Part shown: positions 52,001 to 64,000 of the stretch, piece after piece
Numbering within the stretch: the stretch's first letter is position 1
How the letters are laid out: every line of letters starts with the position of its first letter
NCBI GenBank assembly: GCA_964035795.1
Contig: OZ038321.1
Span: 14,749,971-14,813,970, forward strand
Length of the DNA stretch: 64,000 nt
From: Pterobdella sp. o SKG-2022
Lineage: Eukaryota > Annelida > Clitellata > Hirudinida > Piscicolidae
Reading direction: 5' to 3'
The notes under the pieces: generated by a model
What the model was told of the DNA's origin: nothing
Database searches by the model: none
The model's input: the letters and a program-made list of their open reading frames with translations, nothing else
Translations under genes and position numbers: made by a program

Positions 52001-52326
52001 AAATTGTGACAATTTATTTTAAAACATTTTCCTTCATCTTTTTCATCACTTTTGTTTAATTCTGTATCATAGTTTTCATCTATTGAATTCTTTAGCGAAC
52101 TTTCGGTTTTCTCAACAGTGAACGTATTAATATCATTATTTTTAAGAGAAATACAACTTTCATATTCTAGTTTTTTACCATTACCTTCTGAATTATTTTT
52201 TTCTACGGAAAATTCTTCTTCACTTAGGTCAGATTCAGTATTCTTCAAAACAACATCTTTTTCAGTACCATTAAACGTGATGTTTTGTTGCACAACCTCA
52301 CAATGGTTTAATTTTTTTTCAGACAT
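49069..52326 (-). CDS. HMG-box protein, SMARCE1/BAF57-like
   Basis: Exons 52326-50800, 50677-50546 and 49587-49069; 2178 nt, 725 residues. The HMG box spans all three exons: PPPPKRPLTPYMRFSKC, then MWQEVKLNNPGLSVCEIGAT and IGSMWRELSSEQKQ, then VRYDTELKQYL. It follows the SMARCE1/BAP111 box (KPLMPYMRYS, WEIGKIIGGMWRDL) more closely than TOX, SOX or HMGB boxes. SMARCE1 is a DNA-bending subunit of BAF chromatin-remodelling complexes. The architecture is odd: about 500 mostly disordered Asn/Ser/Lys/Glu-rich residues precede the box, with a short poly-Ala (SSYAAAAAQYM) and Met/Gln-rich stretch, and no SMARCE1-type coiled coil follows; the C-terminus is Gln/Asn/Ser/Thr-rich. The box family is clear; orthology to SMARCE1 is probable, not proven. 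Confidence 0.8.
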
Positions 52327-52914
52327 AACTTGAGTGTTTTCATCTAGTTATTTTTAAAAAGGTTCCAAACGTGAAGAATTTTTATCAAAATTTTAAACAC
52401 AACATACGATGAAAAGTTTAATAGAAAACTATATCATTATTAATTTCTTAACAGATATTCTTTTCTAGTTTATAATTAGGTTGCAACAAAAAAGCTTTGA
52501 AATTAATGAATATACTTATAAAAAACAATCGATCACTTGCGTCCAACTAAATGAGAAACATTAAAAATAGAAGAAATATAACAATAATGGAGAAATAAAG
52601 TATTTAATAAATTAATACCAATGTAAGATGCAAAAAGAGCCTTTAATAGATTTACAATGTCTGTTTAACAAATTAAAATTTTTTGAAATAAAAAAAAATT
52701 AAAAATTTGAGTAAAATCAATGTATTTGCATAATTCAGTATGTTTCGATAAGTTTTTTGTATAAACTGTTAATTGCACATTTCTTGGACTTGAACCTCTC
52801 ACTTTTAAATATACCTTCAACTCTAAAAAATGTTTCTTAAATCTTCTAACCTTTTATTAAAAGAAATATCAAAATTTTTAAGTTATAGTCAAGCGAATTT
52901 TTCTGTTTCTTCAG
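52327..52914. promoter_or_regulatory. Divergent promoter region between HMG-box gene and ES1 gene
   Basis: The two genes point away from each other with under 600 bp between the HMG start codon (52326) and the first ES1 exon I can identify (52915). The 5' UTRs, the first ES1 exon and a shared promoter should lie here. No TATA or Inr element is distinctive. Confidence 0.45.
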
Positions 52915-55661
52915 TTTTACATGCTAAAATTGCTGTTGTAAGGAAATAGAACTTTTGCCGAAAAATTTATTTAATTTCTGAATTAATTATAAAATCAATT
53001 TTCAGGTTTTATCAGGATCAGGTGTATATGATGGTAGTGAAATTCATGAAGCATCAGCGTAAGGAATCAATTATTATGAATTTCATTTATCAGAACTCAT
53101 GATAATTTTTTTCAGGTGTTTAGTGCATTTAAGCAGAAATAAAGCCGATGTTGCCGTTTTTGCTCCTGATAAGGATCAACTGCATGTAGTAAACCATTTG
53201 AAAGGAGCTCCTTCAGAGAATGAAACTAGGTTGCTCTATATTCTAAAACTCAAGTTTATTCAATTTTAATTTATGCATCAAGCATTCAATTTCATAACAG
53301 AAATGTTTTGGTAGAATCAGCAAGGATAGCTCGAGGCAGAGTACAAACATTGAAGGGTCTCAAGCCTTCCATCTTTGATGCTGTCCTCTTTCCTGGAGGA
53401 TTTGGAGCTGCCAAAAACTTGTTTCCATTATATATTTTTTCAAAAAAATTTATATATTTAAAAAAATTCTATAAAACTTTTGTTTAAGGATATTAAAAAC
53501 TTTCAGTAAACTGTAACATTTTTTAAGAAAAAGAGATTTAAGATAGGAAAATTAAATTATTTGTATAAGCAGCAATTGAACTTTTCCAGGTCAACATTTG
53601 CAGTGGATGGAGTAGACATGAAGGTAGATGAAGATGTTGTAAAAGTTCTTAAGGAGTTTCACTCTGATAAGAAACCTATTGGGTTTGCAAAAATTTCTCA
53701 TTATTCTCATTAATTTCTCATAAATAGTTTTTATTTATTATCAAAAATTTTTTTTATTTATATATTATTACTTATCAAATTTTCATATGAAAAAAAATCC
53801 CAGTTTGTGTTGCATAGCACCCATATTGGCAGCCAAAGTATTGAAGGGTTGCGAAGTAACACTGGGCAAGAACTTGGAGGGTGATGCCAACTGGCCCCAC
53901 TCTGGTGCCTGTGCTGCTGCAGAGGCACTGGGAGCCAAGCATGTTGAAAAAAATGTCAATATATCCTTCAACACATTTTCAATTTATATTTTGTCTTAGC
54001 AATCTTTTGTAGTTTTTTTCTATCTGTAGATCTAAAAATAAATTTAATATTCAATTCTAAATTTTAACAACTTAAATGTTTTTCTTAACTTGTTATAACT
54101 ATTAAATCTTCATGAATGATTGGAACTCTTTAATTGTGATTACACGAGGTACATGTAGACACCAAGAACCTCCTTGTCACCACACCAGCCTACATGTATG
54201 AAGCATACCCTCATGAGGTTTGTAGTAGTGTCTAATGAAATGCTATCAAGAGTTAACATATGATGTCTAGTTAATTTTTGTGAAAATATCTTTTTTTGAT
54301 TTTTTCAAAGTTCACATTTATTTTATTGATATACTCATCATCATTCACCATTTTATCGTAGTCAGCATCTTTCTCTTTTCCAGTGGTCACTGGCTTCTTT
54401 TCATGACCTAACCCTCTCCCTCCATTTCACCATGTCATAGTCATCTTCAAAAACTAATCCAAGACCACGACAAAGGTTTTTTATCATCTCTTTCCAGGTT
54501 AACCTTGGCCTTCCCCTTCCTCTACTACTTTCAACCTTAAACCTCCACGCCTGTTTGACACAGTCGTCTTTCTCTTTCCTTACTACATGACCCAGCTATC
54601 TCAAACTCCCTTGTCTCACCACTTTAACGATCGTACAATCTAACCATCAACTCTTTTGTACTCACACCACCAGCTAGCTGCACATCACACATCATTCTAA
54701 GCAAACGTTTTTCTGTTCTTCTCAAAATACTCTTTTCAACAGATCTTACTACCCAGGTTTTCGAGCCATATGTCATGACAGGCCTCACACATGTCCTATA
54801 AATTTGTCCTTTAATATTCCATGTGCGTCTTTTACCACATAACATAGAAGACACACTGTTGAATGCCTTCCAGTCCAGCCCGATCCTTCATGTAACAGCT
54901 AGCTCACTTCCTCCTCCACCATTCACATTGTCTCCTAAATAAAAATAACTATTTACCCTCTCCAACTCACCTAAACAACCATTTGAAGCATTCTTACATT
55001 CCACATTTGCACCATTCATACAAACCCTACATTCAAAATTTCCATTCATCCTACGAGAAACTCTCTTTACCCTAGCACACCGCGCATGAATCCACTTCTT
55101 ACATGTCATGCACCTCACACAATTTACCTTAGCCCTCTTACCACACACACCACATGGATCAATCTTAGCCAAGACAACAACCCCACCACCACCACTACTC
55201 TCCATGAACTTTGTCTTCCCCAGATTAATCTTCAATCCTTTCCCTTCAAAGGCTGCTTTCCAACGTATGAATTGTGCTTCTAGTTCTTCCATAGTCTCTG
55301 CCATCAAGACCAAGTCATCTGCATAAAGCAGTTCATATAAAGCACCTTTTCTTCCGTCTTCCGACAATAGGTCTAGCACTATTGAAAACAAAAACGGCGA
55401 TAGAACCGATCCTTGATGGACACCTACACCTACATCAAATTCTTCATTGAATTGACTTTTTGATGTCACTTGGTATATTTATTTATGCATACTTCGAAAT
55501 TCAATTCATTTATAATAAAGTTTCTAATAATTTCGAAATTTCCTCGAAGCTAATGTCTTAAGTGTTACACCCAAATGAATTAGTTTAATTTCTCCCGCTA
55601 GGTTTTTGATGGGGTTGGACTGATGGTTAACAAGCTTTTGGAGCTGGTCGCCAAGAAATAA
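52915..55661 (+). CDS. GATD3: ES1 / GATD3 protein (DJ-1/PfpI superfamily), first exon not found
   Basis: Glutamine-amidotransferase-like fold protein, mitochondrial in animals and related to bacterial ElbB. Exons: 52915-52937, 53006-53058, 53116-53229, 53301-53420, 53590-53682, 53804-53954, 54149-54217, 55602-55661; all phases fit. Diagnostic stretches in order: [58 protein letters not shown], then [18 protein letters not shown] (the nucleophile-elbow Cys), [35 protein letters not shown] and the C-terminus [17 protein letters not shown]. The visible part is about 228 residues. The first exon, which should carry the start Met and any transit peptide and end in phase 1, was not identified. The final intron contains an antisense LINE fragment. 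Confidence 0.93.
54330..55475 (-). mobile_element. LINE fragment with RT and PHD-like zinc finger
   Basis: Antisense to the ES1 gene in its last intron. Sense order on the minus strand: RT motifs [20 protein letters not shown] and the catalytic [20 protein letters not shown] (55469-54888 frame), then a Cys-rich finger with [20 protein letters not shown] and FECRVC, then [11 protein letters not shown] and [13 protein letters not shown] in a shifted frame (54854-54624), then [17 protein letters not shown] to about 54400. It is truncated at the 5' end within the RT and has at least one frameshift. The RT plus finger layout is like many invertebrate RTE-group proteins; the clade is inferred only. 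Confidence 0.85.
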
Positions 55662-55778
55662 AACCTGTCGATTGTATCTTCGTCGGTCATTTAATAATGT
55701 TGATTTCCAATTTAGTCTTATTTTGTATGATCATTTTGTTTTGTCGAAATCTCTTAGTTGCTTTCTGATTGAATTTGA

Positions 55779-55784
55779 AATAAA
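55779..55784 (+). terminator. Probable polyadenylation signal of the ES1 gene
   Basis: AATAAA about 118 nt after the ES1 stop codon at 55661, the first canonical hexamer after the stop on this strand. Confidence 0.6.
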
Positions 55785-57906
55785 GCTTAAAATCAAAATT
55801 CTGTCAGATTATATGATAAAACAATATTTTAAAAAACTTCATTTAAACGTTAAAAATTCAATAAAAACCCGTCCTAAATTAACAAAAATGCTTTGAATAT
55901 ATTACTTAATAACACAAATACTCTACATTATACGTAAGCCTTCAAAGAGCTCCGGTTAAAATATCCATAAAAGATGCATTGAGAAAATAAGCTCATAACT
56001 AGGTGATTAAGAGAAAGCATTAGAAAGGTCTTTATCAAAGGCGAGTTGCATATATGTTGTACCACTGTGGATTAAGGCAAATGACGCAAAGAGATTAACG
56101 TTCTAGCATGCGAATATTCGGAATGACTTGTCGGATGAAAACCTATCTTTGTAGGGTTATTAAAATATTCAATGTCTTTCAAACTTGAGGAATTTGAATT
56201 TTTATGTCATTCAAATTTTAAAAATTGTTTGATTCTCAACGTTTTTTTCGATGAAGTAAAATACTCCGCAAAACAAAAACGCATTTTTAGTTTTTATAAC
56301 ATTTAAAAACAAAAAAAAATAATATATCGCGTATGAGAACAATTTTAAAGTAAAGCAAACATATTGTGTGTTACGTGTTTGAAGAACTGAAATAACTACT
56401 GAATTAGGCCTTAAACAACCACTAATACTTATGTAATATGTACAATTCTTCCTATTAAAGAAGACACCTTCTAAAATACCAACTAAAGGAAATTCCATTT
56501 CTAAAAGTTTTCAGTTTATTTCCGTCTTGAAGGCTTCTAATCGCATATTTCAAATCCATTTAAGAATTTGTATACATTTAAATGACAAAAAATAAAAAAA
56601 TTGAAGAAAAAATCAATTATTAACTTGAAAACAAAATTTGAATCAAAAACAACTTAAAATTCGGAATCATTACGTCCTTAAAGTTTAATATTATTTTAAC
56701 TTTATAATATGTGTTTGAAAGAAGCTTTATGAACTTAAATGATTTTAATAATAATAAAAACTGAATAATCACTCAAAAGTATATTTCGCGGGGTTAAAGA
56801 CATTAAACTTTCCCACAGGGGTCAAGCTCTTTCTAATGATAACAATCATAATTGCTGTTAACGCCACGTAATTTATAACTCCTTCGCTTATCGTGTTTCA
56901 ACTTTGAAAACTAAGATTTGCGCTTTTTTTGTTTTTTAAATAAAAAAGAATTATTTAAAATAACTTTTATCCATCAATAATTCAATAAATGTATATAAAA
57001 TATGGGTTGAAGAAAACCCCAAATAAACTTGTTCACCAAAACTCCCAAATACTGGCATATATAAACAATGATGTTAAAAGCAATTTAAATGTTTGAAAGA
57101 CACATATCATTACTCAATATTCATAACAAAATAATTCACCAATACTGCGAAAATACAGATAAATAACCTCGACAAATAATAAAAAACACAAAAAAATTCA
57201 AACAAACGAAAAAAACAAACAAACAAAAAAATACACATCAAAAACACACACTACAAAAATACACACAACAAACAGCAATCATTAACATTCCACACAACCC
57301 AAACCGCAAGTGAGATGTTTCCACGAAAATTCCCACCTTAATTAAATCCATCGTTGATTCCACATTTAATTAAAAGTTTACTTTTCACTAAATTATAGAA
57401 TTTCTCTTGCATTCGTGTTTAATTGCTTCTGATTAGTGACTGCGTTAAATGATGTGCTCATTAGAGAAGGAGAATTTGAAAGCGATTTGAAGCTCAAATT
57501 ATGTTTAATTTTATAAAAATAAGATATTGTTTGTAATTTTTGTGTTTATTCTAAAAAAATTTATATAAAAGAAAAGCAAACCAACATCAAACAAAATAAA
57601 AACAGGAAATTAAAACTGCAAACGAAAAGAAAAAGACCGCAAATAGAAGCAATCGATAGAAATCAACAAGCGATATATTAAATTTCCAATTACCACGCCT
57701 CAAAGCATTCTTGCTTGCAAACTTCCACGTCTGTCATTATAACACCCGACATACAAACCGCTGTGATAACTTTCATTGGATGTGATGGAATTTTGTGCAT
57801 GATTTAAAGTTTAATGACCCGATTAAATAATTATTAAGCGCTTCACTTTAAAGAAATTATTTTTTCACTTTTTTTTATTTATTTCTAAAAATTAATTTAT
57901 GTTATT
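55785..57906. other. Non-coding AT-rich region
   Basis: No exon is recognised. The stretch 57180-57300 is A/C-rich and almost free of G and T on the plus strand. Confidence 0.5.
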
Positions 57907-58036
57907 TTAATAATAGGAGTTTTGATAATATTGAATCATGAAATCATCATTAAATTGCAACATAAAATGACCAGACATAGCATGCTCTCTCCACATATCT
58001 TCAAAACTGGACCTAACACTTGAGTTTGAGGACCAT
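57907..58036 (-). other. Candidate terminal exon, product unknown
   Basis: The minus strand has an acceptor, TTTCAACAG, followed by a 43-codon open frame starting WSSNSSVRSSFEDMWREHAM and ending in TAA at 57907. The composition looks coding against its AT-rich surroundings. No homology is recognised. Confidence 0.3.
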
Positions 58037-59086
58037 CTGTTGAAAGTTAATGAGCGAGTGTAAACTTATAATCATCTCCCCTCAAATTCATGATTAAAAG
58101 TTAAAGTGTGAACAGCTTTTGAAGGATTTGATTGAAGGGATATAAAGTAACATGCGAATTGAAAAAAATATAATATTGAATTTTTTTTTTATTATTATTA
58201 TTATCATATTTATGTTTTTGAATAATATAAAATCATATTGATTTGGATCGAAGATATGATCAATAAATTACATATATTTTTATTAATCAAATTGACACTA
58301 AAAAAATAGAAAAAAACAAATCAAATTTCACAACAAAAAGAACAAAAGCAGAAACAAAAGACACGATTAGAGGAAGTTATGTTAAAGACTGCAAATTGCA
58401 TGGGACCCATTGTGGCTGGGGTTTGACACATACATGGAATGACACTCATGAATTAGTTAGATCTAATGACAACGATATCTCAATACTATCTCATAACACT
58501 GTTTTGTCTTCATGTGTTATTCAACTTTATTACTACTGTTATATGCATAGTGTTTTTATTAATATGAATTTGAGAACACAACAGCAATTGCAAGCACCAA
58601 TTATTGTAAAGATGTTACTTATTTAATCAATTAAGATATATAAAATGTCTAAAAAATAATTAATTAAATTTTTGGTAGTTGGCACCAATGGTTATTTAAG
58701 AATATTGCTGGTCTCTTATTTTTGGTTAGTTTGCATTAAACTTCAGAATCTTATAAAAATATACATTTGTTTAAAAACAAGTGAAAGGTTAAAGGTTTCA
58801 ATTGGCTTGTTTGTAGCCTCAACACAATCCTTTAAAACGATCGTGGAACCTCGTGGTCAAAAGCTATTGTTATGTAGGTCTAATGTTTCCACACATTTAG
58901 TGAAATTAAAATTTATCTATAAAACTTAATAACACATAATAGGATATTGGCTTTATTAAATTGCGTTTTAATCTAAATAGTCCACAACTTACGTTAGATT
59001 TAATGTTTATATTTAGGAATTGAGGAACTTTTGTTATAATTTAATATGTATCATGCGTTTTATTTGTATCAATAATGGTAAAAAGT

Positions 59087-59163
59087 TGGCTCGGATAGCA
59101 TAGTGGAGAAAGACGTTCGACATGAAATCCCAAAAACCTGGTTCAAATCAGGGTAGTGTCCAG
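59087..59163 (+). repeat. tRNA-derived SINE-like sequence
   Basis: Pol III A box GATAGCATAGTGGAGAAAG and B box GGTTCAAATCA about 35 nt later. The 5' and 3' arms do not form an acceptor stem. It resembles the copies at 30808 and 42300 in layout. Confidence 0.6.
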
Positions 59164-60166
59164 AAGAACATTATTAGAGCAAGCTGGTATAAACCATAGA
59201 ACAAAACCAAAAAAATCTTCACAAAAAAATTGAGATCCGTTCATCTAGATTTTATAAAGATGCCTTCTTACCATTTGTTCTCAACATACAATGTCTCAAT
59301 CAAGTCATTCCAAAAGACAATATATCTTTTTCTTGGGATATGCTTGTTTTCAATGTAACTTTTAAGAAAAAAAGAATGAGGCAAAAAAAGCATAAAAATG
59401 AACAAAATTCAAAAATGACTAGAAAACCAAACAATATATTAAAGTGCAGATAAACTTATAAAAATACTTATTAACCTATAGCAATGATGAAAGTTTTATC
59501 AATAGCACTGCGTTAGAGATACAATAGAGAAGCTTACAACACACGCTGTGTTACTTCAAAACGGAACAACTGTAACACTAATGATGCAACTTAAATGAAA
59601 TTTTAAACACACATGCTTATATATGATCTTTTGACACTTGGGTAAAGGTTTTTATTTAGTTTCAAAATTTCATTTATTTTTTAAAAATTTAAATTTCAAA
59701 GTTAAGTACGAGCTTTCATTGCTCAAAAATTCAAGAAATTATATTGAAACCATTTTTTAGCTAACGCATGAAACAGCATACAAAAATTAATAAATCATTT
59801 AAAAGGTTTTGTTAAGTAATAACTAAATACAGGCACATCTCTATCAACAGAGAATTGCTAGCAAATGTAACGTTTAAACGGTGCCATGAAACATCCCTCC
59901 TGGCTGCATCCACACAACCACATGACAATGATCAACTTATCAGCATGTATAATGGGCGCAAATGTAACATTTCATGGGTTGATTAAAATAAAAAATAACT
60001 AAGAAAAAATGAGAGGCTAAAAAAATATCAAAAATAAAAATAATATTATAGGTGAAAAGATTGAAAGCAGAAGAGGTTGCAAAACAAATAGGAATTCATT
60101 GACACGTACACAGAGGGAGACAAAGGAACATAGCGGCAACCCTGAAGGTGATATCTCAACAATTAC

Positions 60167-60199
60167 CTCCCATTATAAACTCTTCAAAGGATCCGAATT

Positions 60200-60200
<1 letters not shown>
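60167..60200 (-). other. Candidate micro-exon abutting the CA repeat
   Basis: On the minus strand the CA repeat ends in ACACAG, followed by 34 nt that read EFGSFEEFIMG and then the donor GGTAATTG. The codons look real, but no gene could be built around it. Confidence 0.25.

Positions 60201-60201
<1 letters not shown>

Positions 60202-60282
<81 letters not shown>
60202..60282. repeat. GT dinucleotide microsatellite
   Basis: About 40 uninterrupted TG units on the plus strand (CA on the minus strand). Confidence 0.99.
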
Positions 60283-60283
<1 letters not shown>

Positions 60284-60300
60284 CATTTTTTAGATTTTTG

Positions 60301-63300
60301 TCTTACTATGTGTTTGTTAAGTAAATAATTAAAGTCAAAGCATTTCATACAATCCTTCAAACTACTCAAGTTGGTGCCACAAGTTTTGGTGAATTTTTAG
60401 AAAAATTTTCAGGCAACAATTCTTCTCATATTTATTTCTTAAATCGTTTTTAATCGCAAAATAAGCTATAAGTTTCACCAACTCAAGTTTCACACCAACA
60501 TTGTTTCAAAGTAGAAATCCTTACGCACGTGTGATAAAGTGTGTTTCTTCACGAGCACACATCTGTTAAGTTACGTGTGTTTGTGCGGGTGTCCACAATA
60601 TGACGTAAAGGTCCCAGTGCTTATGATTGCTGTATGTATGCTTTTCTATTTTAGGGGTTTAATGTTCATTAAGAGGTTTTTTATTGAATATTTATCATAC
60701 TAGTTTGGATTTGAATGATTATTTATTTTTTTTGGAATTTTGATAATTTTTGAAAACTCTTCAAAATTTGTTATTAATATTATAAATAGACTTTCGTTGA
60801 GTTTTTAAGTGAAGCTTATTTTAAAGTATGAATTTATATTGGAAATTCATTAGTGAAATTTTTAAATAAAACCGATTTAATGCATTTTTGTGTCATTATT
60901 AATAAATCAAATCAATTTGGTACATTTTTCACCCACAATTGGAACAAATTTAAAAAGGGATATAAAAAGATTTGTATAAAAAATTTTAAATCAAATAATA
61001 AAAATAATAAACTATACAAAATTATAAAAAAATAATTAAAATACTATTTTTAAATAAAAACACGAATAAATAAGATTAAAACAAACTAAAACAGAGCTCA
61101 AATGATTCTAAGGAATGCAGTGGTGGGGATAGTGTTGGTTCTTGATTCTTGTTTGTGACGTTACGTAAGGCGCTTTCAAACAAACTCACTCCATTATTAA
61201 TTAGACAAACTCTCTTTTCATGATTTTCAAGTATTTTTTTGTGGAAAAGAATGTGTTTTTAATATTTAAGATTTTTTAAGATAATATAATATTCTAATTT
61301 TTTAGTTTTTAGTGGCTGTTATTACAACTCTTTCAACACCCTTTGAAAATAAAATTTAATCAAAATATATATTTATGCAACAAATTTCTATATAAGTACT
61401 TTTTATACTTACATTTCAACGCAAATATCACCCAACACTCAACAACTCAACAACAAAATACCACAAACAACGAGACAGATAATAACAGAGAATAAGATTA
61501 CTGACTCCACCACAACACATAACACCGCAAACCACATTACAGCGTGTTACTACACAACCACACCACAAGCTCTCCGTTCAAACAGCAACACACACACCTA
61601 CCTCTGTACTTAAAGACCCTTCTAACACCTTATGATGTCATAAGACTTCAAGATTCTACTTATGAGAGGGTCGTTCTTGGCATTGTTATTATAGCTTCAT
61701 AAATTTTATATGTTTTTGGCTTGAATTATAAATATTATCATTTTCATTATACTGTTTTATATTGAGTATTGGTTTGTTAAGAGTTAAAATTAATTAAATT
61801 AATATATTCAGTGAAAATCTTTGATGAATATTTACATAACTGTTATTTTTTAATCTATAGAATTTTTTGAGCTAAAAATTTGACTTAAATTATTCAATTC
61901 TATTTTTAAAGTGCGTTTTGTGCCAATGAAAACGTATCGAGTAGCAGTCTTATATTGAGCTCCATGTCCATGCTAAATTTGAAAATCAAAATTAAATCAA
62001 CCTTTGAAAACATAAATTTTCACTTATTTAGAAAAATGCTAAAATAATTTTTTATACATGATGATAGATTTTCCATGGAACTAATACGAATGAAAGACCA
62101 TTAACTTCCATTATAACAATCAATAAAAAACATCATACAAGCTCCAAAAAGACATGATTGGCAGAAAAAATATAGCATAAAGTTAAGTAGACACAAGAGT
62201 TCAAGATGAAAGGACCGACGCTGAATTCATAATAGGGTTCAACTGATGCTCAAACTACAGTTAACTAACCCGTCCTACACATCTTCATTTTATGTGTTTA
62301 AAAAAGATTTTTGCTTGAATTTTAATCAGCTCTTGTGTTTTAACGCAGACCATAAAATCAATATCGATTAGTTTTTTATTGCGTGTATGTATAATATATT
62401 TCATTGAATCGTTAAACCTTCTACAAGTATGTTATATATATAATCATGCTGGTATTTATCTCTCCTATTATACAGCTACACAATATTAAAATAGCAAAAA
62501 TGCCGCGTTAAACTTTAATAAGAAGTATTATTAATATTTATGACATAACTTTCCAATTATTCAAACCAGTATATTGAAATACGAAACCTATTCAAATTTA
62601 ACATTGAGTGATCTAAAGTAATAACCAAGAAATCATTAATAGAAGGTAGGTTTCTCAAACGTGGAATCAGTCCCTTTAGAAGCCAATCAATTCCACACAC
62701 TTTTAACTTCTGAAACATGGTTTTTTCCCTTGAGAAGCTCCTTTTAACAAGCCTCTTTTAACTTAATTTAATGCTCCGTTGATTGATTGCTAAATCACTT
62801 AAAACTTGGGCCTCTCAATTTTGATCATATAATCTGACTATTTTATTTGCTCATATAAGCGTTAGTATCTTATTTAACAAAAAATTTAAAGTATAAAACT
62901 TATTCATTAAAGCATTTTAATTTTATGATCTGCATTTTTTTTCTTCAATTGCCTGGAGTGAGTATCAATATAGAAGTTCTTTCTAAAAGCTAACATGGAA
63001 TTCTTAAAAAAACATCAAAAGGGAACAAACAGTTATGTCTATCAACTAAGCACAAAAATAACCGTTTGAAAAAGATATCTATCAGGGAAAATTGTTAGAG
63101 GGGTTGAAAGTTAGTGCTGAATAACTATCAAAGTATTTCACTGTTTCGCATGAGAATAATTCAATATTGTGAAAACATTTTGTTGAAACTCCATTTTAAA
63201 TGCTCTATAAAATATTTCAATTCTTGTATAAAAATTTTTTCAAATATAAATTTAATAGAAGTTTTCAGAACTCATATTTTATAAACTAAAATGACGTATA

Positions 63301-64000
63301 ATAGAACTTTAGTTGGAACAAAAACTAAAATTTAAAAAAAAACCGTTAAACAGTTTAAAACTAAACCACCTTAAACGACTCAATTTCAGGCAATTATTGC
63401 ATCAATTATCCAATAATACCGTTAAAAAAGCTTAATAGAAAGAATAAAGAGATAAATGTTTGCAGATGGAGGGATTAATGGGGGATTTGATTAAGCAGAC
63501 GTCGAGAAGGCGGTAAAAGGGTGTGTTCTGAGAGCTTCTAAGGCATTCAAATGAAACTCGTTCTTGTGTTCTCATGGCATCTGCTTTGTACTTGTGTCTG
63601 TGTGTTTGCTTGTGTCTCTGTGTTTTTTGTGTTTGTTTAGTTATTGTTTTGCTTAGTTTTATATTTTTTATTTATAAATTAGTTTGAAACGTTTTACTAA
63701 TAAAATACTTAATAACAGCCAATTAATATTGAATTTCAATCATTTCGTTCAAATCTCTACCATGATTTGTATGATGATGTAATGAATTTGAAGCCTTTAA
63801 TGTTTATGGTCACTCATGTTTCGATCAAATAAAAATTTATTGCAGTCTTTCGCAGTTATAAAAAGTTCCAACACATACATACCTACATACAAGACACGCA
63901 AACAAACACATATACATACCAAACATACACACGAAAGTTATATAAGCGCCAAATGAACCCTCTCTCTTCTCACCATCTTCAAATAACTGGACAGTAATTA
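60301..64000. other. Right-hand gene-poor region
   Basis: Mostly AT-rich non-coding sequence. Weak coding-looking islands: 61629-61675 (-), NDPLISRILKSYDIIR between AG and GT; about 62600-62716 (-), an open frame starting MFQKLKVCGIDWLLKGL; about 63465-63511 (+), MEGLMGDLIKQTSRR after TTTGCAG and before GGTAAAA. The plus strand at 61430-61615 is C/A-rich and G-poor. None could be joined into a gene. Confidence 0.35.

Noticed and set aside
60099..60293. Plus-strand frame ending in alternating Cys-Val
   Set aside because: The Cys-Val run is translation of the GT microsatellite.

Overview
This is a eukaryotic nuclear window: strongly AT-rich, with genes split into many small exons bounded by GT/AG sites, several retroelement families and microsatellites. 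The gene set (TRPC channel, diacylglycerol-lipase-like protein, IVNS1ABP, a cytoplasmic intermediate filament) is animal. The filament protein has a coil 1B of nuclear-lamin length, a trait of protostome cytoplasmic IFs, so a protostome, plausibly spiralian, invertebrate is the best guess. I assembled gene models by hand from splice sites and reading phase; exon edges are predictions.

Layout. Positions 1-2832 (-): cytoplasmic intermediate filament gene, ten exons seen, 3' end off the left edge or unresolved. 4047-18782 (-): BTB-BACK-Kelch gene, ortholog of IVNS1ABP, eleven coding exons whose lengths sum to a whole number of codons; its introns hold a LINE with an intact RT reading frame (about 9100-11290, +), a decayed LINE (about 14560-16655, +) and a GATA microsatellite. 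20470-22985: a decayed Penelope-like element (-) with reverse transcriptase, GIY-YIG endonuclease and terminal inverted repeats of about 0.3 kb. 25136-28883 (-): a four-TM diacylglycerol-lipase-like gene whose GxSxG nucleophile has become GYGSG. 29517-43328 (-): a TRPC-type channel gene of about 22 exons with two large extra segments, one between S1 and S2 and one between pore and S6. 49069-52326 (-): SMARCE1-like HMG-box gene with unusual architecture. 52915-55661 (+): ES1/GATD3 (DJ-1/PfpI superfamily) gene, divergent from the HMG gene, with an antisense LINE fragment in its last intron. 55785-64000: mostly non-coding, with a GT microsatellite, one tRNA-derived SINE-like sequence and a few unassigned coding-looking islands.

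The TRPC and DAGL-like genes sit head to tail. In other animals DAG gates TRPC channels and DAGL consumes DAG, so the pairing is suggestive, but nothing here shows a functional link. A short hairpin sequence, the best copies of which lie in the Penelope-like element's terminal repeats, recurs at least four more times between 23 and 47 kb.
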